This document shows positions 1-7,255 of a DNA stretch of 14,452 nt, piece by piece (within the stretch, counting starts at the first letter, position 1; each line of letters starts with the position of its first letter). The notes below the pieces were generated by a model that did no database searches, had not been told where the DNA came from, and was given only the letters and a program-made list of their open reading frames with translations. Both the position numbers and the translations under genes were made by a program. Source of the DNA: Planctomycetota bacterium (GTDB taxonomy: Bacteria; Planctomycetota; UBA8742; JACQVU01); contig JACQVU010000452.1 in the NCBI GenBank assembly GCA_016209585.1, positions 1 through 14,452 of the forward strand, given 5' to 3'.

Positions 1-29
1 CCCCGCGGCGCCCCGCCCGCGCCCCGCCC

Positions 30-410
30 ATGCGCGTACTGATCGTGGAGGACCGTGACGACGACCGCGCCCTGCTCCGGCGCATGATCGGCCTCCTCCG
101 CCAGGGCTGCGAGGTGGTCGAGGCCGGCACGCTGGCGGGCGCCCTGGCCAGCGTTCGCGCCCGGTCGCCCGACCTCGTCCTCCTGGACTGGATGATGCCC
201 GACGCTTCCGGGCTGGACGCCGTGGCCGCCTTGCGCGATCTTGGGGTGGAGGCGCCCGTGGTGGTGGTCACCGCCCGCGCCGATGATCGCTCCATTCTCG
301 AAGCCTTCGCCGGCGGCGTGGCCAACTACCTCACCAAGCCCCTCAGCCTTGACGTGGTCCGCCTGCGGCTGGGGCGCTACCTGGCCGGGGAAGGGAAACC
401 GTGCGAATGA
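30..410 (+). CDS. Receiver-only response regulator (CheY-like), possibly the C-terminal end of a larger protein
   Basis: A 126-residue receiver (REC) domain with no output domain. The phosphorylation site is complete: acidic pair E7/D8 in VLIVED, phospho-acceptor D53 in LLDWMMP, T81 in VVVTA and K103 in the LTKP cis-peptide loop. The protein ends right after helix 5. In the family, such proteins take a phosphate from a histidine kinase and signal by protein-protein contact. The stop codon overlaps the start of the next receiver gene (ATGA), so the two are co-translated and probably act in one phosphorelay. The chosen ATG gives a canonical receiver N-terminus, but no Shine-Dalgarno sequence precedes it. 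The frame stays open back to base 3, reading a Pro/Arg/Ala-rich stretch like an interdomain linker, so this may be the receiver tail of a hybrid histidine kinase lying mostly outside the window. Receiver identity is certain; the start is not. Confidence 0.88.
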   Translation: MRVLIVEDRDDDRALLRRMIGLLRQGCEVVEAGTLAGALASVRARSPDLVLLDWMMPDASGLDAVAALRDLGVEAPVVVVTARADDRSILEAFAGGVANYLTKPLSLDVVRLRLGRYLAGEGKPCE

Positions 411-829
411 CGACGACTCCGCGCACGAAGAAGATCCTCATCGCCGACGACGATCCCTACCACCGAGACATCCTGCGGCGGCTGCTCAACGGCATCGGGG
501 AGTTCGACATCGTGGAGGCCGACTCCGGCTCCGACACGTTCACCCGCGTGAACCTCGACCACCCCGACCTCGTGCTTCTGGACTGGATGATGCCCTTCAT
601 GGACGGCCTGGACATTCTGCGCGAACTGCGCTCCGCCGGCGACCAGACGCCGGTGGTCATGGTCACGGCCAAGGCCGACGCGGCCTCCCGCGCCCGCGCC
701 CTGGAGACCGGCGCCAACGGCGTGGTCACCAAGCCCTACTCCATTTCAGAGATGCGCAAGACCCTCCACCGCTACCTCTCGCCGCCCTCCGACGCGGCCG
801 CGGGGCCAGCCGCCGATTCGCCCCATTGA
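407..829 (+). CDS. Receiver-only response regulator (CheY-like), second of a tandem pair
   Basis: A 140-residue stand-alone receiver domain. Key residues from the ATG at 407 are D14-D16 in LIADDD, phospho-acceptor D59 in LLDWMMP, T87 in VMVTAK and K109 in VTKPYS. The last 20 or so residues are an Ala/Pro-rich tail without an output domain. The start overlaps the previous stop as ATGA and has a purine-rich Shine-Dalgarno stretch (GGGGAAGGG, about 388-396) at suitable spacing. A GTG at 401 in the same frame is possible but fits less well. It shares the LLDWMMP block with the receiver upstream but differs elsewhere, so the pair is probably an old duplication. It likely relays phosphate or controls a partner such as a kinase or a diguanylate enzyme; no partner is visible here. 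A strong hairpin follows the gene. Confidence 0.9.
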   Translation: MTTTPRTKKILIADDDPYHRDILRRLLNGIGEFDIVEADSGSDTFTRVNLDHPDLVLLDWMMPFMDGLDILRELRSAGDQTPVVMVTAKADAASRARALETGANGVVTKPYSISEMRKTLHRYLSPPSDAAAGPAADSPH

Positions 830-856
830 TGCCCACGATGGTCTTGAAAGGTTGAC

Positions 857-886
857 AGGCGAGGCGCGCCGCGGCGCGCCTCGCCT
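857..886 (+). terminator. GC hairpin after the receiver genes (probable terminator)
   Basis: A perfect inverted repeat of 14 bases per arm (AGGCGAGGCGCGCC and its complement, 857-870 and 873-886) lies 27 bases after the second receiver stop and is followed by TTCCT. The central bases would open to form the loop. The T tail is short, so intrinsic termination may be incomplete, but position and symmetry fit transcript-end formation for the plus-strand operon. Confidence 0.6.
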
Positions 887-900
887 TTCCTCGCAAGAGC

Positions 901-924
901 CGGGCGCGGTCAAATCCGCGCCCG
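901..924 (-). terminator. Hairpin after the prenyltransferase-repeat gene (possible terminator)
   Basis: Arms of 9 bases (CGGGCGCGG at 901-909 and CCGCGCCCG at 916-924) flank the loop TCAAAT. It lies 22 bases beyond the stop of the minus-strand gene and reads on that strand into GCTCTTGC, a poor T tail. Together with the hairpin at 857-886 it separates two converging transcription units. The structure is clear; its role in termination is inferred. Confidence 0.45.
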
Positions 925-946
925 CGTTATGAACCGCGTCGCCCGC

Positions 947-2878
947 TCAATGCTCGCCGATCCGCCGGTACCGGTAGATGGTCTCCAGCGTCAGCGCGTT
1001 GATGGCCGTGGCGTAGACCCGGCCGCCAGCTGACCCCCAGGCGTCGATGGCGTCCCAGGAGCCGTCGGCGCAGTTGCGCGCTTTCTGCTCCTTGGGGTCT
1101 TTGGCCTGGCCGGCCCCCTGGCGCTGGTTGTCGATCAGCACGTTGAAAGCCGGCGCGCACCACTTGTCCCACCAGGGCTGGTCCATCTGGAAGAGGGAGA
1201 GCGTGGCGTAGTACCAGTAGTAGTAGTCAATCTTCGGCTCCGGCCCCCAGGCGGGCAGGTCGGACACCAGCGCGTCGGCGCCAAGTTTCAAGGCCGGGTC
1301 GGTCCGGGGAACGCCCATGAACAACTTGGAGACCAGCGCCACGGCCGTCATCGCCTCGTTCTGCGCGAAACCCTGCGCGTTCGGCAACCGCGCCTGCTGG
1401 CCGCCCCGCGCCGTGTAGCCCACCTTGCCGTAGGCCGGGTCGGTGGCGATGGCGTACCAGGCGAGCGCGCCCTCAAAGGTCTTGTCGGGGAACTCCAGCC
1501 CGGTCACGCGGGCTGACTTGAGCGCCAGCACCATCCAGCCGGTGACGGAAGAGTCGTTGTCGCCGGGCTTGACGCCGTAACGCCAACCCAGGCTCTCGTT
1601 CTGGGCGCTCACGATGTAGTTCACCGCGCGCTGGGCCACTTCCCGGTATGGGGCGAAGCCCGTCATTCCGTACGCCTCCGCAATGGCCATCGTGCAAATC
1701 GAGTGGTTGTAGTTCCCCTGGTGCTGGTCCTGCGGCCCGAACGAGCCGTCCGCGTTCTGCGAGGCCTTCAAGTAGGTCAGGGCGTCACGCACGGTCTTGC
1801 GGAACTTGCCGTCCCGGTGGGTGTGGCCGTTGCCCAAGTAAGCCAGCAGCGCCAAGCCGGTCACGCCAACGTCCACGGTCTCCCAGCCGGTGTCGTCGGT
1901 TCCGCCGAGGTTGGCGCATGCGCCGGGGAATTTCGCCCCCTTGTCGTCCGACTCCGCGTCCTTCCCGCACAGAGCGTGGAAGCCCTTCGCCCGCCACCCG
2001 CCATCGGGCGACTGGTGGCGCTTGAGCCACATGAGGGCCGCCAGCACCGCGTCGTCGGTTTTCGGTCCCTTGCCGGTGGCGCGCCTCTTGCCGCTACCGG
2101 GGCCACGGCCGAACGGGTCGCCCCCCCCGCCGACCGGCCCAGTGGACCCGACGCCGAGGGAGGAGTTGGAGTTCAGCCGGTTGAAGGGCGAGACGTTCAA
2201 GGCGTCGCTGTCGTTGTCCCGCATACTCTCTTTCACCGGGTCCACGATGGGGTCTTCGTTCACCGGGTCCACCGCGGTCGGGTCGATCCGCGGGTCCTCG
2301 CTGGGATCAGGCACGGTCTCGGTCGGCTGCTGGATGGGATCAAGGGGGCGCTTCAGATCCGGATCGTAGGGGTCATCGGGAGGAACCTCCTCGATAGAGG
2401 TTTGGAGCATCACGTCGTCGGGGGTCTGGAGTTTCCCGGCGAGTTTGATCGCCAGCAGCACCAGGCTCACGATCAGCACGATGCCCAGCGCCGCGCCGAA
2501 CGAGGGGAGGAAGACCAGCAGTTCCCGCGCGTGCTGCCAGCCGGTGCGCCACTTGTGGGCGCAGCGGGTGCAGACCATCCGCGGTGACGCCAGCGCCAAC
2601 CCCACCCCCGCGCCCGGACCGCCGAAAGCCGCGCCCAGCACGGCGGCGGTGGGGGCGTTGTCGAACACGCCGCCCACGGCGTAGCCCGCCGCTCCGCAGA
2701 GCAGCGCGCCGACGGCCGCGCCGAGGGGATGAAACTTGGCGAACTCCGTGTGCCGGGAACCGCATTCCGGGCAATGCTCGACCAGCGACGGGCCGGCGCC
2801 GGGTTGGTCGCCTGCCGCCACGATCGCCTGGTCGTCGCCGTCCGCGACCTCGTCCTCGAAGAAGATGTCTCGCTTCAT
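947..2878 (-). CDS. Membrane-anchored zinc-ribbon protein with prenyltransferase/squalene-oxidase repeats
   Basis: A 643-residue modular protein. Residues 1-35 are acidic. Residues 36-106 hold two CxxC knuckles (C36/C39 in HCPECG and C103/C106 in VCTRCA) forming a probable zinc ribbon, separated by Gly/Ala-rich hydrophobic stretches. A transmembrane helix follows at about 120-147, then an Asp-Pro linker (164-216) with a 9-residue repeat (VDPVNE / VDPVKE), a Gly/Ser-rich spacer, and from about 275 to the end several alpha/alpha-barrel repeats (LKRHQSPDGGW, LKASQNADGSFG and degenerate later ones). The repeats match the prenyltransferase/squalene-cyclase fold. I see no DxDD or similar cyclase acid motif, so terpene cyclisation is not supported; a binding or scaffold role is as likely. 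The ATG at 2878 is chosen for its Shine-Dalgarno GGGAG; an in-frame ATG at 2902 would add 8 residues. Domain calls are firm, function unknown. Confidence 0.85.
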   Translation of the reverse strand: MKRDIFFEDEVADGDDQAIVAAGDQPGAGPSLVEHCPECGSRHTEFAKFHPLGAAVGALLCGAAGYAVGGVFDNAPTAAVLGAAFGGPGAGVGLALASPRMVCTRCAHKWRTGWQHARELLVFLPSFGAALGIVLIVSLVLLAIKLAGKLQTPDDVMLQTSIEEVPPDDPYDPDLKRPLDPIQQPTETVPDPSEDPRIDPTAVDPVNEDPIVDPVKESMRDNDSDALNVSPFNRLNSNSSLGVGSTGPVGGGGDPFGRGPGSGKRRATGKGPKTDDAVLAALMWLKRHQSPDGGWRAKGFHALCGKDAESDDKGAKFPGACANLGGTDDTGWETVDVGVTGLALLAYLGNGHTHRDGKFRKTVRDALTYLKASQNADGSFGPQDQHQGNYNHSICTMAIAEAYGMTGFAPYREVAQRAVNYIVSAQNESLGWRYGVKPGDNDSSVTGWMVLALKSARVTGLEFPDKTFEGALAWYAIATDPAYGKVGYTARGGQQARLPNAQGFAQNEAMTAVALVSKLFMGVPRTDPALKLGADALVSDLPAWGPEPKIDYYYWYYATLSLFQMDQPWWDKWCAPAFNVLIDNQRQGAGQAKDPKEQKARNCADGSWDAIDAWGSAGGRVYATAINALTLETIYRYRRIGEH

Positions 2879-2938
2879 GGTCTTTCTCCCTTTCCATTCC
2901 AACGCGACGCCTTTCTGAACGAGTCGCGGCGAAAAGGG

Positions 2939-2968
2939 TTCACCGGCCCGCGCGGATTCCGGTAGCCT
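2939..2968 (+). promoter_or_regulatory. Weak candidate promoter for the sugar transferase operon
   Basis: TTCACC (2939-2944) and TAGCCT (2963-2968) are 18 bases apart in the short divergent gap between the zinc-ribbon gene and the sugar transferase. Both hexamers match the sigma-70 consensus only partly. If used, transcription would start too close to the ATG at 2974, which favours the ATG at 3025. This is a suggestion only. Confidence 0.2.
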
Positions 2969-3024
2969 GTCGCATGAAAAGTCTCAGCGGCCTCGCCGCC
3001 GCGCGCGCTCCTCCTGGCGACATA

Positions 3025-4497
3025 ATGTTAAAGAAGCACGGCGAGTTCTTCCGCACCGCGATGCTCCTGGGCGACCTGGTGACCACCACCGGCGCGTTCG
3101 CCCTGGCGTTCTGGCTGCGGTTCGAGGCCCTGCCGTCGCTGGCCGAGCCGCTGGGGCTGGACGCGCTGCGCCTAATGGAGTTCCCGGATCCGGGGGGCGC
3201 CCCGCGGCTGGAGCGCGCCACCGACCACCTGCGGGCCTACGCGCTCTTCTGGCTGGCGGCGCTGCCGGTCTGCGCCGCGGCCTACGCGCAAGCCGGGTTG
3301 TACCAGCCGCGGCGGGCGGGTCGCTGGACGGGGGAGGCGTGGGGCATTCTGCGGGCCTCGTTCACGGCGCTGGTCGTTCTGCTGGCGGCGGCCTTCTTCA
3401 TTCGCGAGGGGCGCTACTCGCGCCTGGTGATCCTGCTGTTCGCGGGCCTCAACCCGTTCCTGCTGGGTCTGTCGCACCTCGCGGTGCGGCAAGTGTTAAG
3501 GGCCATGCGCCGCCGCGACCTGAACGTGCGGCACGCGCTGGTGGTCGGCTCCGGCCGGCTGGCGCAGCGGTTTGCCCACAAGGTGCGCGAGAACCGCTGG
3601 ACGGGCATCCGGATCCGGGGCTTCGTTGACGACCGTCCGGAGAGGGCCGGCCGGGTGATCGCCGGGCGCTGGCCGGTGCTGGGAGGCGTGGCCGATCTTC
3701 CGCGGCTCATCCGCGCGGAGGGGGTGGAGCAGGTGTACGTCTGCCTCGGCGAGGCCCGGGCCGGCGACCTGCCCCGCGTGCTGGGCGCGCTGGGCGAGGA
3801 GATGGTTGACCTGGTGGTCGTGCCCGACTTCACGCACCTGGTCGGGCTGCGCATGGGGCTGTCGGACTTCGACGGCCTGCCCCTGGTCACGCTTCAGGAA
3901 AGCCCGCTCTACGGCTGGCGGCGTTTCGTCAAGCGCGCCATGGACATCGTGGCCGCCGCGCTCATGCTGCTGCTCACCGCGCCGCTCTTCCTGCTGATCG
4001 CGCTGTTGATCAAGGCCCTTTCTCCCGGCCCGGTCTTCTACCGGCAGGAGCGCATGGGGTGGGGCGGACGGACCTTCACCATTTACAAGTTCCGCACCAT
4101 GCGCGCCGACGCCGAGACCACCACCGGCCCCGTGTGGGCCAGCGCCGGCGACCCGCGCCGCCACCCGTTCGGCGCTTTCCTGCGGAAAACGTCGCTCGAC
4201 GAGTTCCCTCAGTTCTACAACGTGCTGAAAGGCGACATGTCCATCGTCGGCCCGCGCCCCGAACGGCCGGTGTTCATCGAGCAGTTCAGCAAGCGCATCC
4301 CGCGCTACATGCTCCGCCACACGATGAAGGCCGGCATCACCGGCTGGGCGCAGGTCCGCGGCTGGCGCGGCAACACCTCGCTGAAAAAGCGCATCCAGTA
4401 CGATCTCTACTACATCGAGCACTGGTCGCTCTGGTTCGACCTGAAAATCATGTTCCTCACGCTCTTCGCCGGCTTCGTCAACCGCAACGCCTACTGA
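3025..4497 (+). CDS. Undecaprenyl-phosphate hexose-1-phosphate transferase (WcaJ/CpsE-type polyprenyl glycosylphosphotransferase)
   Basis: A 490-residue integral membrane enzyme expected to move a sugar 1-phosphate from a UDP-sugar to undecaprenyl phosphate, the first step of exopolysaccharide or O-glycan synthesis at the inner membrane. N-terminal hydrophobic helices (about 10-30, 70-90, 108-125, 132-155) come first. A Rossmann-like domain at about 168-285 has a VVGSGRLAQ nucleotide-binding loop and a GFVDD segment. The catalytic bacterial sugar transferase domain covers 301-490, with KRAMDIVAA, the re-entrant helix at 308-332, PGPVFYRQER, YKFRTM, the catalytic-type acid in TSLDEFPQ (D392-E393), GDMSIVGPRPE and AGITGWAQV. 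Length is normal for the family. The start at 3025 aligns best; an ATG at 2974 in frame would add 17 residues. Neither has a strong Shine-Dalgarno sequence. Sugar specificity (glucose or galactose) cannot be read. The stop overlaps the next start. Confidence 0.93.
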   Translation: MLKKHGEFFRTAMLLGDLVTTTGAFALAFWLRFEALPSLAEPLGLDALRLMEFPDPGGAPRLERATDHLRAYALFWLAALPVCAAAYAQAGLYQPRRAGRWTGEAWGILRASFTALVVLLAAAFFIREGRYSRLVILLFAGLNPFLLGLSHLAVRQVLRAMRRRDLNVRHALVVGSGRLAQRFAHKVRENRWTGIRIRGFVDDRPERAGRVIAGRWPVLGGVADLPRLIRAEGVEQVYVCLGEARAGDLPRVLGALGEEMVDLVVVPDFTHLVGLRMGLSDFDGLPLVTLQESPLYGWRRFVKRAMDIVAAALMLLLTAPLFLLIALLIKALSPGPVFYRQERMGWGGRTFTIYKFRTMRADAETTTGPVWASAGDPRRHPFGAFLRKTSLDEFPQFYNVLKGDMSIVGPRPERPVFIEQFSKRIPRYMLRHTMKAGITGWAQVRGWRGNTSLKKRIQYDLYYIEHWSLWFDLKIMFLTLFAGFVNRNAY

Positions 4498-6278
4498 TGC
4501 CGCCCGTGAACGACCCGCCCACCGATGGCGATCCTCTCGCCCGCCTGACGCTCGCGCCGCGCGGGGTTTCTTCGCTTCGCCCCGACCGGCGCACCCCGCT
4601 TCCGGCGGCCATCGACGCCGATCGCTGGCGGGAGGCGCCCCTCGTTCGCGCCGCCAACCGCCGCCTGCTCGCGGCGGCGGGGCCGCGGGACCGCATCCTC
4701 CCGGCCGCGCTGGCGCGCATCGACGCCGAGCGCTTCCCCACGGCGCCCGCGCCCGACGAGGCCTTCCGCATGCTCATCGCGCCGGACGGCGACGACCAGG
4801 CCCCGGTTCAGATCGTCGCGGGCGGCGCGCGCGGAATCTTCTACGCCGTGGAAACCCTCATCGCGCTCGTCTCCCCGGCCGACCCCCGCGATGGCGCCGC
4901 CCAACGGACCTTGCCGGCTGGCGAGATCGAGTCTTTCCCCGCCTTCCGCCGCCGGGGGATCGTGGAGGGGTTTTACGGCCCGCCCTGGTCGTGGAGCGAC
5001 CGCGCCCGCACGCTGGCCGACATGGCGCGCCTCGGCCTCAACACCTTCTTCCATGCCCCCAAGGACGACCCCTGCCACCGCGCCGCCTGGCGGGAGAGGC
5101 CGGAGGAGGTCTACTCCGACCATGTGCGCGTGGCGGCGGAGACTGCGGCGGACAACGGCGTCGACTGGTTCTATGCGCTGCACCCCGGCGGTTCCATCCG
5201 CTGCTCGTCCGACGACGACTTCCGCGCGCTGGTGGGCCGCGTGGAGTGGGCGCGAACTCTCGGCGTGCGCCACGTCGCCCTCCTGCTCGACGACGTGGCG
5301 GAAGACATGGCCGCGGAAGACCGCCGCCGCTTCGCCTCGCTGCCCCAGGCGCAGGCGCACCTTGTCAATCGCCTGCATGAGCGACTGGGCGACCTGGGCA
5401 TCGAACCGCCGCTGGTCGTCTGCCCCACGCGGTACCACGGGTTCCTCGACGACCACGCCGACGGCGAGTTCAAGCGCGGCTTCGGCGCGCGCGTGCACCC
5501 CGAAGTCGCCTTCTTCTGGACGGGCAACTGGGTCTTCGCCCAGCGCATCACCGCCGCCGACGCCCAAGCGGCGCGCGACATCTACGGCCACGAGATCATC
5601 GTCTGGGACAACTACCCCGTGAACGACGCGCTTCGCGGCCGCCGCCTCTTCCTGGGGCCGTACCGCGGGCGGGAGGCGGGCGCGGCCGCGCACCTGCTCG
5701 GTGTGGCGCTCAACCCCATGCAGCAGGCGCGCGCGTCGCTGCCGGCCATCGCCACGGCCGCCCGCTTCCTCTGGAACCCGGAGAAATACGACCCCGACGC
5801 CGCCCTGGCCGCCGAGATCCAGGCGCAAGGTCTGGGAGCGTTGCAGCCGCTGTTCGAGCGGTGCCAGTCGTCGTTCCTCTCGGAGGGCGAGCACCCCGCG
5901 CTGCTGCGGCTCAGCGACGCCTGGCGCGCGGCGCAGGGGAAGGCCCGCGGGCGCGCCGAGTGCGCCATTTTCGCCGCGCTGCTCGACGGGATGCTCGCCG
6001 CGGACCTCGCGGCGGCCGAGGGGGCGGACTCGCCAGCCGCCTGCTTCGCGCGGGAGTGCGAGCCTTTCCTGAAAAAACTGCGGCTGCTGGGCGAGTTGGC
6101 GCACGCCACCTACCACGCGGCCAGCGCGACCGACCCCGCCACCCGCGCCCGCCTGGACGCCGTCCGCGCGCGGCTGGAGGCGGCGCGGGCCGCCATCCCG
6201 GAAGAGATCGACGACGGCGCGATCCTGGCGTGGCTGACGGAGTACGCCGCCGGCGGCATGGTCTGTTGGCGAAAGTAG
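4497..6278 (+). CDS. Glycoside hydrolase family 84 (beta-N-acetylglucosaminidase / hyaluronidase-like)
   Basis: A 593-residue enzyme. Residues 80-148 resemble the beta-hexosaminidase N-terminal alpha/beta domain (GGARGIFYAVETL). Residues 152 to about 440 form the GH84 barrel: RGIVEGFYGPPWSW at 153-166, APKDDPCHR at 187-195, FYALHPGG at 225-232, the catalytic Asp pair D265-D266 in LLLDDV, FFWTG at 339-343 and WDNYPVND at 370-377. The C-terminal part is helical, as in bacterial O-GlcNAcase homologues. Family members remove terminal GlcNAc by substrate-assisted catalysis, in which the two Asp residues act on the N-acetyl group and as acid/base. No signal peptide is visible, so the enzyme looks cytoplasmic, which is unusual for glycan degradation. 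The ATG at 4497 shares its A with the TGA of the transferase gene (TGATG) and lacks its own Shine-Dalgarno sequence, implying translational coupling. Family call is firm; the substrate is not known. Confidence 0.92.
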   Translation: MPPVNDPPTDGDPLARLTLAPRGVSSLRPDRRTPLPAAIDADRWREAPLVRAANRRLLAAAGPRDRILPAALARIDAERFPTAPAPDEAFRMLIAPDGDDQAPVQIVAGGARGIFYAVETLIALVSPADPRDGAAQRTLPAGEIESFPAFRRRGIVEGFYGPPWSWSDRARTLADMARLGLNTFFHAPKDDPCHRAAWRERPEEVYSDHVRVAAETAADNGVDWFYALHPGGSIRCSSDDDFRALVGRVEWARTLGVRHVALLLDDVAEDMAAEDRRRFASLPQAQAHLVNRLHERLGDLGIEPPLVVCPTRYHGFLDDHADGEFKRGFGARVHPEVAFFWTGNWVFAQRITAADAQAARDIYGHEIIVWDNYPVNDALRGRRLFLGPYRGREAGAAAHLLGVALNPMQQARASLPAIATAARFLWNPEKYDPDAALAAEIQAQGLGALQPLFERCQSSFLSEGEHPALLRLSDAWRAAQGKARGRAECAIFAALLDGMLAADLAAAEGADSPAACFARECEPFLKKLRLLGELAHATYHAASATDPATRARLDAVRARLEAARAAIPEEIDDGAILAWLTEYAAGGMVCWRK

Positions 6279-6310
6279 CATCCGCGCCCGTTGGTATTTT
6301 TTTCCCCGTC

Positions 6311-6339
6311 TTGACAGACAGGCCACTTTACCGCACGAT
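6311..6339 (+). promoter_or_regulatory. Candidate sigma-70-like promoter for the small membrane protein
   Basis: A perfect TTGACA (6311-6316) is followed after 17 bases by CACGAT (6334-6339), which keeps the A2, A5 and T6 of the -10 consensus. It lies after a 7-T run (6297-6303) in an AT-richer gap, and would give a leader of roughly 30 bases before the ATG at 6376. The -35 box is perfect, the -10 box weak. Confidence 0.45.
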
Positions 6340-6375
6340 GCTTCGCGTTCGTTCTCGCCACACACGGGAGACGCC

Positions 6376-6951
6376 ATGTTTCGGCAACTACTCGCATACG
6401 CGCAGCCGGCGCTGATCATCGAGAATCTCGACGTGGCGGAATCACCCCCTCCGGTCGTTAACGGCGGCCCGGAGGCGCCGATCGCCAAGTTGCGCGCCAA
6501 GCCAGGTGGGCTGATCGCGTGGTTCCTGAGCCTCATCGGCCTCGGTAAGACCTCGACTCTCACTTTGACCAATCGGCGCGTGACGCGCGTCGACAAGTCA
6601 AACAGCAGCGAGGACACTTCCGAAATTCCCCTCGGAAAAATCACCAGCACGCATCGTGGATGGAAGAAGCCGTCAGTCCTCCCGCTCATCGTCGGCGCCC
6701 TCCTGTTTCTCGTCGGGATCATCTACTATTTCGTCGGTGGACGCGGTTCTGGCACGACGAGCGCCTACCTGGTTGTTGCCGGGCTGGTCGGAATCCTGAA
6801 GTACATCCTCTCCAAGCGGTTCTTTTACGTCGTATTCGCCAGCGACGGCGGGACCGCGGTGTCGCTCAAGGTGAAGGCGGGCGGCGACGACGTGGCGCGC
6901 ATGATCACGATGTGTGAGCGCATGGAAAGCCTCGTTCGCGGATCGGGGTGA
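6376..6951 (+). CDS. Small membrane protein resembling a PH domain split by a transmembrane hairpin
   Basis: A 191-residue protein. Residues 58-92 look like the first strands of a bacterial PH-like domain (STLTLTNRRVTRVD, then EIPLGKITS). Two transmembrane helices follow at about 101-121 and 127-146. Further strands (FFYVVFASDGGTAVSLKV, 149-166) and a C-terminal helix (170-188) would complete the fold. The pattern of a strand half, membrane hairpin and strand-plus-helix half occurs in uncharacterised bacterial membrane PH-like proteins. The N-terminal 50 residues contain an amphipathic or hydrophobic stretch but no clear signal peptide. The start has a good Shine-Dalgarno sequence (GGGAG, 6366-6370). 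Base composition is visibly less GC-rich than that of the upstream enzyme genes. Family unnamed; PH-like fold is inference from sequence pattern, and no catalytic motif is seen. Confidence 0.8.
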   Translation: MFRQLLAYAQPALIIENLDVAESPPPVVNGGPEAPIAKLRAKPGGLIAWFLSLIGLGKTSTLTLTNRRVTRVDKSNSSEDTSEIPLGKITSTHRGWKKPSVLPLIVGALLFLVGIIYYFVGGRGSGTTSAYLVVAGLVGILKYILSKRFFYVVFASDGGTAVSLKVKAGGDDVARMITMCERMESLVRGSG

Positions 6952-7255
6952 TCGCGCCGAACTCTTCACCTGACGGAATCTCGTCGAGTGCTGAAGACTC
7001 TCAGCCGCGAAACAGCGCCGGAGACGAAGAACACGCTTTGTTGATCCCGCGCCATTTCGTGGCCGTTTGGTGGCGCGCCGGGTAGTTCGTCCACTGCGAC
7101 ACTCGGTTCACTTTCGCCCGCCGATGACCCCGGTGGATCGCGCGTGATCCGCCTACCGAGCACTGCTCTTCGCGTGTTCTCCGCCTCCTGGTGGCGTTCG
7201 CGCCAGTAGAACGCTTCGCATTCGCCCGACGCGGCGGCGTGGTCGTGGGCGGCGA
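6952..7255. other. Gene-less stretch between converging genes
   Basis: These 304 bases separate the plus-strand membrane protein from the minus-strand 698-residue protein. The clearest structure is an imperfect hairpin at 7132-7153 (GGTGGATC and GATCCGCC around a 6-base loop), without a T tail on either strand. A minus-strand frame starting with TTG at 7259 and overlapping the upstream stop reads 97 residues. Its first 30 or so codons have coding-like GC at third positions and the rest do not, so it may be gene debris. No tRNA or terminator with a T tract was recognised. Confidence 0.5.

Noticed and set aside
947..2878. Calling the repeat protein a squalene-hopene or other terpene cyclase
   Set aside because: The fold repeats are present, but I could not find a DxDD-type catalytic motif, and the zinc ribbon, membrane helix and linker are foreign to those enzymes.
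4491..6722. A 743-residue open frame on the minus strand opposite the GH84 gene
   Set aside because: It is Arg/Gly/Ala-rich and low in complexity, as expected from the complement of a high-GC gene. The plus strand encodes a full GH84 enzyme with all its motifs.
7132..7153. Hairpin GGTGGATC / GATCCGCC as a terminator
   Set aside because: One pair is imperfect, there is no T tract on either side, and it lies over 100 bases from both flanking stop codons.
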